Source of the DNA: Aplectana chamaeleonis
Taxonomy: Eukaryota > Nematoda > Chromadorea > Rhabditida > Cosmocercidae
Length of the DNA: 64,000 bases
NCBI GenBank assembly: GCA_029168955.1
Contig: JAPDOI010001365.1
Span: forward strand, 125,057 to 189,056
Reading direction: 5' to 3'
Each line of letters begins with the position of its first letter. Within the stretch, counting starts at the first letter, position 1. Both the position numbers and the translations under genes were made by a program. A model generated the notes under the pieces. The model was given only the letters and a program-made list of their open reading frames with translations. It had not been told where the DNA came from and searched no databases. This document shows positions 1 through 10,967 of the stretch, one piece after another.

Positions 1-871
1 GACGAAAGGGATCGAGGGAAATCTAGAATTAAGAGAAATGCGCTTAGCACGTGGTACAGCGTGTTCTTTGTCGATCGTCTGATCACTAGATGTGAACAAA
101 CAAAAATACTGCTCGTGTCTTTTCGCCAAAACGCATGCGGCGGCGCATTCTCTCTCTTTTAGTGCCCATTTTTGATTACACGCTTCAGACTCAATTTCTG
201 TTGAATTTGAGAGCATATTCAGTTTTTAGTGGTATGAATTGACCAACTTATAATGACTAGGTTTCCAATAGTTCAAATAAGCAGTTTTTATGGTAGATTT
301 TTGAGTTTGCTATACAGTGTGCAACTACAGTATGCAGCTGCACATCAATATTCGTATTCTACAACAATCTAGATCTTTTCCTGATGGATATTTAACATTC
401 GTTACACTGGTGAACAGCCCTCCAATTCGATACTGAAAAAACTTTTCACATCTGAAACTGTTGATTCTGAAATGAGTCACTGAAAAAGGGCGCCAAGAAC
501 GCGTGAAAGCGTTGCCGCGTGCAATCTGGCCAGAATCTACGTGCGGAATCGTATGAGGAAACTCAGCTTCTTTCGGCGTTTGTAACTCTCAATGAACCAG
601 AAAACTTTTTGAGGTCCAGACAAGCTTACAAGCTCAATTCAGAAAGATTCAACATGAAGTCTGTGGTGCAGTGAGTGCCCAGAAGACGACAGTATAGAGA
701 GTGCCGGGGAGATGACGGTGTAGTGAGTGCCGGAATGATGGGGGCTTACAACACCGCTTCCCGGCTCTGAACATCGAGTGGCTTATGAATACCCTGACCT
801 AGTTTTTTGCGAACATCCCAAGGCCGATGCTCCTATTCTTGGGTTCCCGGACAGGGAGCTGCGCGGCACGT
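1..871. other. No gene recognised; short degenerate tandem at 671-755
   Basis: I see no supported coding region, RNA gene or element end here. The only local structure is about three copies of a roughly 30-bp unit containing AGTGAGTGCC at 671-755, which explains the repetitive look of that stretch. Confidence 0.5.
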
Positions 872-999
872 GTATTATCTGGTAAGCACAAACCAGTATT
901 AAATCCAGTCAAGCTGAGGCCTTTGAATGCAGAATTTTGATGTTTTTTAGCCATCAGCTTAACTGGATTTACTGCCGATCTGTGCTTACCAGATTATAC
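872..999. repeat. Short foldback (hairpin) repeat, about 128 bp
   Basis: The left arm begins GTATTATCTGGTAAGCACA and the right arm, read in reverse complement, begins GTATAATCTGGTAAGCACA. Pairing continues through ATCCAGT and AAGCTGA towards a central loop near 930-950. The size and shape fit a small non-autonomous inverted-repeat element, but I see no clear target duplication and cannot place it in a superfamily. Confidence 0.7.
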
Positions 1000-1065
1000 C
1001 CGTTAACGGGTGATTGCTGCTGTGCCTGCACAGTTTATGTGTTAATTAGCTGAGGGATGCAGAGC

Positions 1066-1120
1066 AGTTTCGGCAGTGTAATGGTAACACTCTCGCGGGT
1101 TCGATTCCTGCCTGACACCA
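1066..1120 (+). pseudogene. tRNA-like remnant ending in an encoded CCA
   Basis: The segment reads like a tRNA with its anticodon arm missing. GGCAGTGTAATGGTAACACT resembles an acceptor/D-arm (A box), GGGTTCGATTCC is a good B box and T-arm, and the 3' end is CTGCCTGACACCA. Too few bases separate the D-like arm and the T-arm for an anticodon stem, so it should not make a working tRNA. Nuclear tRNA genes in animals do not encode CCA, so a CCA here hints at reverse transcription of a processed tRNA, or at a retroelement primer-binding relic. Confidence 0.5.
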
Positions 1121-1335
1121 AAGTTTTGTATTCAACTCATCAACCTCGCGATATTAATTAAGAATATTATTTACACAAGGTCCGTGGCTTGTTTCCTCAA
1201 CAAAAAAAGAACATGTAAATCTCACTCGCGGCTGGCCGTGTGGTAAGCTGATCAGCTGCGCTCTTCCTTCGGCGTGTATCGAATAGCGGGCCGGTGTGCA
1301 CGCGACACCCTCGCCACTATACATTGGATCCAAAT

Positions 1336-1600
1336 CAAAAAAAGTCGGATACTTGGATTTCGGATAACTCAAAAATCAAAGGTCGCGGATATCCGACTCA
1401 AACGGATAGATTCAAAATAGCAAGATCGGATAATCCGAGTCAATCGGATAGGGAGGCGAAACGGATAGTCGGATCTCGGATCTATCCGAAAATTACATTT
1501 TTTCGGTGATTCGGATTTTGGATCACTCGGATTTGGACCTTTTTTCGGTGAGTCGGAATCGGAGTATCCGAGTCGGATATCCGGTCGGATACAAGATGGT
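1336..1600. repeat. Degenerate CGGAT-rich array (left copy)
   Basis: This stretch is dominated by variants of TCGGAT, CGGATAT and TTCGGATTTTGGATCA. It is the mirror-side partner of the array at 3006-3355 inside the same inverted-end element. The motif is partly self-complementary (CGGATATCCG), so it can pair with itself as well as with the opposite array. Short reading frames here are by-products of the repeat. Confidence 0.75.
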
Positions 1601-2220
1601 ATAACTCAAAAAGTTTATCGAAAATTGATAGACTGGTAAAAATCCTCAAAAAAAGAGATTTTTTTACCTACTATGATAAACGAATTCATTGATAATCGTC
1701 TTTATCGCGAAATATATCCAAACCAAACAGATGTGATCACCTTTCACAATCTCTTCAAAGTGAGAGTAATGTAAAGCATAAGTCTAAAAGAATATCAATC
1801 CTTCACATCGAGTTCGTAAATACCCGTGAGTTACTGTCTAATCCACTTAAAAAAGGATTGCCCGTTGGATCAATACACATGGTTTTTGGTAGGCAATCGA
1901 ACCCTCAATGCGCCATGGTATATTTTTGCGACACACTGTCGCGTCGCTCTGCACAGCGACAGCGACCGCCGGTCGCGAAGCTTCCACCCTTTAAACATGT
2001 CGCTATCGCAGTGTGTTGCAAGCTTCGGCCGCGATAGGAACAGTGGCAGCGACAGGCTTCAGCCCTTTCGCAGTATTTCGGCCCTCCGCGTCACGTCATT
2101 GCGACAGACGCGCGATAATCGTGCCTACGACCACCGATGCCGTTGTTACGATGCAGGTCCCGCAATGCTAGATTGCATGCCTGTCGGCCATGACAGCGGC
2201 AAAGTGTACCATACCACTAA

Positions 2221-2653
2221 GAACCTTTCAGAGTGGCGTCGCAGCGAAACTCGCTGTCGCGGTGACGGTGTGAGTGATGTGGGGTGAGGGATGCTACGCA
2301 GCGCAAACCGTGCCGTGCGAGTGGGGCGACCGCGCTTTCAGAGTGCACGAGCTAGCAGCGACGGCAGCAACGTCGCGCGATGGAAATGATTTGGACCATT
2401 TTTGTCCCTGTCGTCCCGCCGTAGTTTCTTTCTCTTTGTTGATGTTACATTGTTACTACCTGTTCATAAACTCTCTATAAAAATAATTATTTCCCCTATT
2501 TTATTGTTTTCTCCAATCGAACAAACGGCGGCGAAGAAGTAAGAGACGCAGAGACAGAAATATGATTCGGCGACCAGTAAAGGTCATGCCCACTTTCTAT
2601 CGCTCTGGAGAGCGACGTCACAAATTTCGAAGCTGCGCCACTCTGAAAGACCC
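2221..2653. mobile_element. Probable MITE with CTTTCAGAGTGGCG ends
   Basis: The left end reads TAAGAACCTTTCAGAGTGGCG; the right end in reverse complement reads TATAGGGTCTTTCAGAGTGGCG. The shared core CTTTCAGAG also ends the GCGACGCG-rich elements near 35943, 40525 and 44833. The TAA/TAT flanks resemble the TWA target preferred by PIF/Harbinger transposons. Boundaries and family are tentative. Upstream sequence (1930-2220) is similarly rich in GCGAC motifs and may be an older related copy. Confidence 0.5.
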
Positions 2654-3005
2654 TATAGTCGCACAGACAACTCAAACCAAGAGAATCAATGCCAATTATG
2701 CGCAAAATCTGCGCTGATGATGCGCAGAAAATGAGGCGTAAATTTTACGATGCGCGCCAATTGGATGTCTGCAGTGTACAGGCTATAAAACTATGAAATT
2801 CACTTGGTTCCTACGCGTGCTGGTGTGGAGCGGAGGTTAGAGACAGTGAGAGAGCGTAGGGCAGACGGAGGCCGAGGCGTCTGGCGCGTCGCTTGCGCCT
2901 CGAATGATGTGAATTACGACGTTTTATAGAGGGTAACTACGCACCTGTATGGCTACTGTAGAATGGAATGTGGAGTCGTGACATAAGATATGCTTGCTTG
3001 AGTAA

Positions 3006-3355
3006 CAGGACATGCCGAATCTACCAATATCCGACTCATTATCCGATCCGAATCATGACATTTTTCGGATATTCGGTATCCGAATCATTATCCGACTCAT
3101 GGCATATTTCGGTGATTCAGATTTTGAATCAAACGGATTTTGGCGTTTTTTCGGTGAATCGGATTTTGGATCATTCGGATTTTGACGTTTTTTCGGTGAA
3201 TCGGATTCTGGATCATTCGGATTTTGACACTTTTTCGGTGATTCGGATTTTGGATCATTCGGATTTTGACGTTTTTTCGGTGAATCGGATTTTGAATCAT
3301 GAAAATTTCGGTTCATTCGGATGGATATCCGAAAATGAGTGAGTCGGATCCAATG
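3006..3355. repeat. CGGAT-rich tandem array (right copy), period about 60 bp
   Basis: At least four near-identical units contain TTTTTTCGGTGAATCGGATT followed by TGGATCATTCGGATTTTGA. The array opens reading frames on both strands (SPKKRQNPNDPKS-type repeats on the minus strand), which are repeat artefacts and not genes. It sits just inside the right end of the 1178-3416 element. Confidence 0.85.
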
Positions 3356-3740
3356 TATACTCGCCACCCGCGATGAGATTTATATGTTTTTCCTTGAGGA
3401 AACAAGCCACGGACCTAACCATACATCAACTGAAATCAGCATTAGCCGGTTGCCACGTTGGGTAGCTTCATTTGATCGGTGAATGAAGGAGCAGCCAGGT
3501 GGTGTAAAAGCAATTCCTATTCAAGGTGAACAATATCTGACCACTTTCCAACAACATCGGCTGCACATTCATGCGAGCGGTCTCTGTTTCTATTAACACT
3601 CATTTCAGAACAAACCAGATTTTGCATGATGTTCCTACTGGTGTATCCTGAAAGGTCGTCCTCGCTGGAGTGCTTGTTCGGGAAGTCTACTGAGGACTTG
3701 GGATCTATAGATGCGAAGGTGACATTTGAATAGAATTCTA

Positions 3741-4678
3741 AGGGCAGCAGACACGCTCCGAAGTGATGTCGATTTAATAACATAAATCGAAGGTTCGGAG
3801 CTGGTAGTTTGGGGACCCAACGAAAACTGTATGAAAATAGAGGAATAAGAGTTGTTTTTTCTATCGGGTGAAAAAAGACGAGTTTTACCGCACGCGGTTG
3901 AAACCCCGAATATTAGCGGCAAAACGTTTGAGGTAGCTAAGCCAATAGACTCCTATAGCTTGTACAGAACGCTCACCTCGTTGAAGACATCAAAATCCAG
4001 CCAATGCGACTGTATTCGAACAATCAATCTGTACGAGTTTGTATTTGGGGGCGGGGTTGACGAAATTTTTCGGCATGCATTGCTCAAATTTAGTAGTTTA
4101 AAGGCAGCATAAACGCTCGTAAACGTGATTGAGATAACTACGGAAATAGAATGACATGACCCGATTACAACGCCTACGCATCTTGAAGTTTCAAAAACGA
4201 CCCTCAATGCCGCTACATGAGTTAAAAGTTGGCCCCGCCCTGTATTTTCACGCCCCCTGTGTTTTCCCTTTTCCTGCAATGCAAGGTTGCTGGGTCATCT
4301 TCACCTTCGGGACTGTTGATGGATTGCCAAACAAGTGAAACACACACGTCACTGACGGCGAAGATGACTCAGCAACCCTGCATTGGAGGAAAAGGGCAAA
4401 TACAGGGGGCGTGAAAATACGGGCGGGGCAAAATTTGCAGCTCCTCTATCGGCGTTGCGGGTCGTTTTTGACGCTTCAAAATGCGTAGGCAGTGTGTTGT
4501 GAGCCATACGGTTAGATGCACAATGTTATCCCAACCACGTTTACGAGCGTGTATGTATGCTGCCTTTAACTCGTTTTTGACACTTATAACTTCGCAAGCC
4601 TTCTACTAAGGGCTATACGACATCAGTAACCTGGATATCTCAACAAAAAATTTTGGTTATTTTTCGAGCGCGTCTGCT
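3741..4678. mobile_element. TTAA family C MITE, interrupted by a family D MITE
   Basis: The left end AGGGCAGCAGACACGCT matches the start of the intact family C copy at 58550, and the right end GCGCGTCTGCT at about 4678 is its partner. The body matches that copy in inverse orientation, for example GAGTTTGTATTTGGGGGCGG and CTTCTACTAAGGGC. A family D element (4102-4565) sits inside, so about 470 bp must be removed to recover a copy of normal length. The left flank is TCTA, not TTAA, consistent with decay. Confidence 0.75.
4102..4565. mobile_element. TTAA family D foldback MITE, nested in family C
   Basis: It begins AGGCAGCATAAACGCTCGTA and ends with the inverted GAGCGTGTATGTATGCTGCCT. TTAA lies on both sides (4098-4101 and 4566-4569). 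The two halves are long inverted copies of each other: the CCCCGCCC, TATTTTCACGCCCCCTG and TTGCTGGG motifs recur mirrored. The uninterrupted family C copy at 58550-59051 shows the site without the insertion. Other copies lie at 24097-24557 and 37961-38404. Confidence 0.85.
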
Positions 4679-4684
4679 TAACAC

Positions 4685-5093
4685 GTTACCTGCGACTTAT
4701 CTTTAAAACTTAAATCACATGTGACCTTCAACATAGTGAGTATGTTGCACGGTGCAAGTTGACTTACATGTGACATAAAGTTCTCGCGTGTAACTCAAAT
4801 GCGTCATTTTATCGCACATGTAACTTATCTACGCGGCAGGCGTCTCCAAGGGAAGTATACGACGCACTCCTGGGGCTAGACTCAGATGTTTGCACCGTCG
4901 TCTGTTTCAACTACACAAGTTTGAGATACTTGGACCCACCTGTAAGTTACGTGTAATATTGTGGCAAGTTATGCGTGGATTTAACCGAAACTCACGGCAA
5001 GTTACACGTCACATCGTCTCAAGTTACGTGTAAGTTCAGAGTACGTAAGTTGCGTGAAGCCATCGCGCAACTTGCGTCGAAGTCTCAGGTAAC
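4685..5093. mobile_element. Small inverted-end element with AAGTTACACG motif arrays
   Basis: The ends GTTACCTGCGACTT (4685) and AAGTCTCAGGTAAC (ending 5093) are inverted copies with one mismatch. The interior repeats variants of CAAGTTACGTGTAA and ACATGTAACTT on both strands. A shorter stretch with the same vocabulary, GTTACTTGCG and CGCAAGTAAC, lies at 23478-23600. No reading frame of note. Superfamily unknown. Confidence 0.55.
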
Positions 5094-6997
5094 TTGTTCA
5101 GAAATTCCTTAGCAGGTCTCGCGCTCGTGTACAATGGGAGTACGCGCCGCTACGATGGATGATGAGACTTGTGAGACAAAGGTTCGCTTACGATCCACAC
5201 GTGAGATCTGAGGTCTTCAGAAGGGTTCTGCATTTCGCAATTTGGCACGATGAAGCGTTTCTTTTCCGTCCGAACATTGGTAAAAGTTTTACTTCATCAC
5301 AATCGATGCCAGCAACAGATCGTAATCCAAAAGAACCTACTACCCTTATTCACCGCATTCTATGAGCCGCGCAGAGTTTAATCGCGGCGCGACCTTATGA
5401 TGGATTTCCGCAATGATGGCTCGCCGCGTTCTATCAATGCGGCAGCTAACCATAAGATCGCGCGTCGCAACGATGCTACTCTTTTTAGCCTTTATGTTCA
5501 TCAACCCATTCACGCGAATACCGAACTGCGCAAACGCAGTGCATGCCTCATTGTGTCACTTGCGTAATCCACAAATATTCTCTTGAATCATAGCCAGTCG
5601 AGAAGGCAACGAAACGGTCAGTCATACCTATAATTTGCTTTCGGCTAATACATATTTCACTATCATCTACCGTTCTCTTGCTTACTGCGCAGAACCAAAA
5701 ATCTCGGAGGAGGTACTTCAAACGGATTTTCGTACGACTTCATCTGATTAAGTATAACTCTTTGTTACATGTATACATTTCTTGAATTGCTCCGTTGGAC
5801 TCTCTGTTGCATCCACTCTGGAACATGGCATATTATTCCGGGTTTTTCCTCGCTCGAGATTTGGCCTCTTTTCTGATGAAATTCGCAGCAAAAAAGCCGA
5901 GAACCTGTTGCCAAACTCGAACCCGCCACGAACACCTCCGCTTCGCGATCCTTAGTGTAAGCAAGGGCAGAGTATCGGGTGCCTCAGCCTTTCCCAACTG
6001 AACAAATTTGAATAAGGTGTTCTTCTCGAAGCGTTTCCAAATTTAGGTTTGTAACTCTTACGTGGACCTTCAGGCCGGTTTGCGGGAGCGTTTTCTCCTT
6101 AGGGTCAGGACTTTACTAACTAATCATACGAAAGAAAATGTGCTCAGAGAGATCAGAAAAAATGTCTGTGTTCAATTGTCGATGTGTTTTGAATTTTCTT
6201 CTTCTGCCGTAGTTTTTCAATTGCCGATTTTCATAAGACTCCGACAAGTTTGGTTCCTGGACTCTCAACGCAGCAAATTTCCAGGGCGAAATGCGACTTT
6301 TGGTGATTACCTAAGCGCTACGATAGATTCACCTCAAACTTCTCTGTAAAGAGTATTTGGGATGCTGGACATGAAATCTGTGGCCCTTTATAGATTTCTG
6401 GTAGATCGCGGTATATTACGGTTAGCATTCGGTAGCTGGTTTGATGCCTCAGATTTATGTGGTCGAAAACTTCTCCGAAGGGGCTACTTGTTGTGCCTAA
6501 CACAGGCTTAAGCTTCGTTTATCGCTTTACCAAACACTAAGACAGGTGAAGCTAAGTGCAAAATGGCACCATATCTACCGCAAAATATAGTAAGTCCAAG
6601 AGTTAGAAGAAACAGATCCCGGATTCGTAATAAGGACACCGAACTACCCTCACAAAAAAGTTTTAGCAAATCGGAAGAAGTAATTTCTGAACACCCTAAA
6701 TGGCTAATGCACGTAATTTTACTCAAAAACTCTTCCCTAATTGTTGTCACTGAATCGTTTTTCCTTCATTTTAGATCAGCACTTCTCGCGATTATTTTTA
6801 TTGTGGAATCGGACATCAACTATACATAATTCCCCTGTAGCTATTTCTCGTATTAGATTCGAAAAAAAAAGAATTTTTTACATTAGAAAGAAAATATGAT
6901 ACCTTAAAGGAGCTCCAACCACTGATGTGATTGGCCTGCGATTAGCCCTGCGGAAGTATTCCGTAGTTATAGTTGAAATTTTCACGACCCTTGAACA
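5094..6997. other. No gene recognised
   Basis: About 1.9 kb with only short open frames and no recognisable domain. Sequence near 5365-5475 is mildly rich in CGCGGC-type motifs (AATCGCGGCGCGACC), perhaps an old fragment of the GCGACG-rich elements seen elsewhere. The last hundred bases may be the 5' untranslated part of the RTE element that follows. Confidence 0.4.
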
Positions 6998-8114
6998 ATG
7001 GCGGACATATTCCAATCTTTGTCGCCGTCCGGCACACTAAGGCCTCTGGTCCATAACACCTTAGGATCCGTACCTAAGGAGTTCATGGAGCCTTTGGTCA
7101 CAAGCCACAGTTTCGCCACCCTGAACTGTCGATCGCTGTCGAGTGATATCCAAAAAAACCGCGCTATCCACACTTCTGAGCTATTTCCATGCACCGTTTG
7201 CTGCTTTGCAGGAAACCCGCCTCAAGGATAGACCCGTCATCAGCGTCGGAGAGTACACCATTTACTGCGGTAACGCTGACGATAGGAGAGTGGGAGGCTG
7301 TGCAATAGCTGTAAGGAAGGATTTCAATGGTATGGTCAAGGAGTTCGGCTCAACGTCGTGTCGGAATGCATTCGTACGACTGCGGGATCGCAGAGGATTC
7401 AATCTGTGGATAGTGAGTGCTCATGCGCCCACTGAAACCGCCGAAGACAATTCGAAGGATGCGTTTTATGAGGAACTCAATACGTTGCTGGCCAGGATAC
7501 CTTGTCAACATGCTGTTGTCGTGGGGATTGACGCAAATGCGAAGATGGGACTTGATCAGGAATCCGAAGTACTCGGTAAATGGTTCTACCCTGTGGAGCA
7601 AACATCGGACAATGGCTACCGCCTTGTCGACTTTTGTGAACGCAGTGGTCTGATTATTGCAGCGACATTCAAGAGGAATCATCGCCGCCATCAGCTTACG
7701 TGGCAGGGACCAACCCACCTATCTCTAGAAGAGCAGCGGAAGCGGAAGATGACAACTTTGAAACTACAGCTTGACTATGTTGTGACGAGGAATATTCCAG
7801 TATCGGACATTCGAAGATCTAGAGCGGTGTGGGATGTCGCATTAGATTCGGATCACCGCCCTGTTCTGTTGAACTTCACTGCGAGGATTCATAAGAGGAA
7901 GCGAGGGGCTCAGCCTCTCCAGAGGATTGACATGACAAGTCTCAGAGATGAAGAGTGCAGAAGGAATTTTCGACAACGCGTTTCTATTCACATCGGAGTA
8001 CGGACTAAGAAGAAACATTGCGACGCGGATTCTTTTGTCAAGTGCATCCAGGACGCTTCGAGAGAGGCACTCCCGGTTGTACAGCCTAGGGAGAAGTCCG
8101 AAGAAACGTCTTAG
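6998..8114 (+). pseudogene. RTE endonuclease domain (frameshifted)
   Basis: An apurinic-like endonuclease nicks target DNA to prime reverse transcription. The first piece (6998 to about 7155) holds the LNCRSL motif. The frame changes at a run of seven A at 7152-7158, and the second piece (from 7143) continues with QETR (residues 23-26), SAHAPT (92-97), GIDANAK (128-134, in place of the usual GDFNA), LTWQGP (185-190), LDYVV (210-214) and SDHRPVLL (236-243). The catalytic Glu, Asp/Asn and the final Asp-His are therefore all visible. The frame stops at 8114, before the linker. Confidence 0.9.
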
Positions 8115-8170
8115 AAGAAACAGCATCTACCTACAACAGAGTATGTGCTCTCCGAACTGCAAGAAACTTC

Positions 8171-8461
8171 GTGGAGGAGAAGCGTCTGAGGAGGAAGTTG
8201 CGTCGGCAGCTTCAAAGTGACCGCGAACGAGAGTGGACGTGTAGAGCTAAGGAGTGTGAGAAGGCTTGGGAGGAGAAGAATCCGAAGAAAGCCTACACGT
8301 TGCTGCGACAGTATAGCGGGAAGATGAAGAGATGTTTTCCTGTCTTGAACACTACCAATGGAGTTGCAGTTGTTGATGCGACGCTGCCATTATGGAACGA
8401 TTACTTCAGTTCACTACTGAATCGTCCAGCCCCATCAGTACCTGAGCTCCCGCATGTTTAG
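8171..8461 (+). pseudogene. RTE linker between endonuclease and reverse transcriptase
   Basis: This 96-residue piece is very basic at its start (EKRLRRKLRRQLQ) and continues with WEEKNPKKAYTLLRQYSGK, the segment that joins endonuclease to reverse transcriptase in this RTE group. It lies between two breaks (about 8114 and 8461). It has no enzymatic motif and is assigned by position and composition. Confidence 0.75.
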
Positions 8462-8509
8462 AGAGCACATTACGATGTCAGTGAGGAACCGCCGACTGAG
8501 TCTGAAGTT

Positions 8510-8825
8510 TTGGATTGTGTCCGGAAAATGAAGAATGGAAAGGCAGGTGGATATGACAACATCACTGGTGAAATGCTGAAAGCTCTTCCTCCGTCTGGGA
8601 TTCGTGGAATGACCAACACCATCCGTGCCATATGGATGAGCGAAAGGATACCCGATTCGTGGAGACATGCGATCATCGTACCTCTTCACAAGAAGTTATC
8701 CGTCATGGATCCTAAGAACTGCAGAGGAATCTCCCTACTTCGTGTCATGTACAAGGTTTTAGAACGTATCATTCTCGAGCGACTTATCAAACATCGTGAA
8801 GGAACGTTCAGAGATGAGCAAGCCG
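8510..8825 (+). pseudogene. RTE reverse transcriptase, N-terminal half
   Basis: Fingers-region motifs are clear: KMKNGKAGGYDNITGEMLK near the start, WRHAIIVPLHKK around residues 53-64 and CRGISLLRVMYKVLERI after it. The frame reaches RDEQAG and then runs into transposon sequence at 8826. Everything translated beyond that point belongs to the inserted element. The reverse transcriptase resumes in the same frame register at 9829. Confidence 0.9.
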
Positions 8826-9825
8826 GGGTGGTAGTAATCTTATCCTTTAACGCGGGTAAACCACGCGCTCTTGACCGTTGGTTGACCACGAACCAGCCAC
8901 AGCTTGACCGTGAACTAACCACCCCTGTAACAAGGATCAGCATTATAATTCAATGTAAGGTATCTGTTACTTGGAACAACACAACCACTACACATTAAGT
9001 CGTGTAAAAAGCGACGGATGAATCCGCAGTCCCGTTTAATCCTTGAATTCGAAGCAGTTCGTTGGCGTTTTTCGAGGCCACAGCAAACGATTTGATCCCT
9101 GGATCATTATAATTGCAGGGCAACATATGGAGAGTTGGAAATCGGAGCAGACAATGGAATTTTATCAATTTCAAGGCTATTAAACGGGAAAAGAACATCA
9201 AATTGTACATTTTCTCGCAGCTGCTTATTTGTACTATATTATCTGTATAGTACATGATTAATAAACACCAAAGAAGGCTAAACTACATCTTTTTACTTAT
9301 TCTTAAGTTACAAACCACAAATTGGTAACGCATTGTTCATGTTTACCTTGGTATTCTTTGTTTCTACATAGTGCGAGAAAAAGAAATTTCAAAAGTGTGC
9401 ATTTTTGAGAAAACAGAGCTGGAAAACGAGTTGTGTTAACCGCTCGCAAAAAGTCCTCCATAGGACTTTTTGCGAGACCGTTCTTCGTCTCTCCACTGCA
9501 GACATATTTCTCACTGTCTCTCAGAAGATCTTCAACCGGTGGTCTCATCTGTTCGCCGCAGAGTGAAACTCCATTGGAAAACTGCTCAGTGACCACGCAA
9601 TTTTTCATTTCAAAACAGGATCAGCAGTTCCTAAGCCGAGGTTTTCGTCTTCTCCCACTTCCAATCTCAAGAGCAAGCTGCTTTTGTTAGTAGTGTTGAA
9701 GAATAAACCTCTCTCATGCCTTATTTGCTGCCATACGAGCTGGTGATCAGCTACCCACTGACCGCGTGATAGCCACAAGCTTAGCGGCGGTTAACTTGCG
9801 GCCACCATGCAGATTACTACCACCC
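8826..9825. mobile_element. 1,000-bp DNA transposon inserted in the RTE reverse transcriptase
   Basis: The terminal inverted repeats are perfect 15-mers: GGGTGGTAGTAATCT at 8826-8840 and AGATTACTACCACCC at 9811-9825. The host triplet CCG is duplicated on both sides (8823-8825 and 9826-9828). Removing the element with one CCG restores an uninterrupted reading frame across the junction, which fixes the boundaries to the base. No long open frame resembling a transposase is inside, so it is non-autonomous. A 3-bp duplication fits PIF/Harbinger or CACTA better than Tc1/mariner or hAT, but CCG is not the usual Harbinger TWA. Confidence 0.92.
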
Positions 9826-9828
9826 CCG

Positions 9829-10967
9829 GTTTTCGACCTGGAAGATCGACCATCGACCAAGTGTTCGTCGTTAGAAGAGTATTTGAATCGTGGCAGCGGT
9901 ATTCGAAGCCATTACAGCTTGCTTTTTTGGACTTTGAAGCCGCGTTCGACTCTCCTCATCGTGATCGATTGCTCAATGCTCTGCGAGCAGATGGAGTACC
10001 GGAAAAGTATGTTCGACTAATCGAGGACATGAACAAAGGAACAACAGCAGCAGTTCGTACACATATCGGATCTACGTCAGCTTTCGAGGTGAAAATAGGA
10101 GTAAGGCAAGGAGCCGTTGCAGAACCTTTTCTTTTCAACTTCTCCGTTGATGACATCATGCGTAGAGTTGCAGAACAGTTTCCTGCGGACGTGATCCTAA
10201 CACCATCAGGACGCTCCCTTGTCGACCTGGAGTACGCCGATGACATTGTGTTATTCGCTGAAAACAACGCAAAACTGCAAAGGATTGTGAACCTCGTTTC
10301 GAAGTATGCCGCAGCCTATGGACTTCGTCTTCGTCCGGACAAAGGCAAGCAGATGTGGGTCTCTCAGAGGCCTTCTACGGGAGTTTGTGTGGACGGACAA
10401 CGTATCGAACTGGTGGACGATTTCTGTTATTTGGGCTGTTTGCTGAAGAACGATGCGTCTGCATTCAATTCTCTAACCAAGTGTTTCTGGTCTACCCCCA
10501 TCGCGAAGGAAGTCAAGTTGTGCGTCTACTTATCCGCTATTCGCCCTATCATGATGTACGGATCGGAGACGTGGGCAGCACCCAAGGCGCTGAAGGAAAG
10601 GTTGGATTGCACGGAGAGGAAGCTGTTTAAACGTTTGCTCGGATATTTCTGGCCGCGGATGTGCCACAACGAAAATCTCTACAACGAGATTGACGCCTTA
10701 CATCTACGTTTGACACGAGGGAGGTGCCAACATCTCCCAATGCCATCTCTAGCGGCAACGGAAGGTCGTCTTCGTCTGTTTGGGCATATTTTAAGAAGAC
10801 CGCCAGATCGTCTTGTTCAACACGCTCTAAGGATGCATCCAAGTCCTGTCTGGAAACGGCCACCTGGGCGTAGGCGAAAGTTCTGGACGGATGTGGTTAA
10901 AGAGGATTTTAGGTCACTCGGCATCGAAAGACAGTTCAGGCGCGATGTTTCGTTTCGCAGGAAATGA
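9829..10967 (+). pseudogene. RTE reverse transcriptase, C-terminal half
   Basis: Motif A is DFEAAFD (residues 42-48 of the frame that opens at 9807), motif B GVRQG (98-102) and motif C YADD (143-146), so the catalytic aspartates are intact. Downstream are the CYLGC segment, the YGSETWA segment, RLLGYFWPRMCHNE, LRLFGHILRRP and GRRRKFWTDVVKEDF, which are typical of RTE C-termini. The first seven codons of the open frame derive from the inserted element and are not native. A short deletion follows LLKND near residue 218. The frame ends at a stop at 10965-10967, before the usual C-terminal end. Confidence 0.92.

Larger units (their letters stand above)
1178..3416. mobile_element. Inverted-end element of about 2.2 kb with internal CGGAT arrays
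   Basis: The outer ends are inverted copies: AGGTCCGTGGCTTGTTTCC at 1178 and its reverse complement ending at 3416. A second inverted pair lies inside, with TATACATTGGATCC at about 1318 and GGATCCAATGTATA at about 3348. Next to each inner end is an array rich in CGGAT. No long reading frame resembling a transposase is present, so this looks like a non-autonomous DNA element, or one element nested just inside another. I could not find a convincing target-site duplication. Confidence 0.6.

Noticed and set aside
2968..3367. Reading frames of 100-124 codons on both strands
   Set aside because: They arise entirely from the CGGAT tandem array; seven to twenty-residue peptide repeats on both strands are a repeat artefact.
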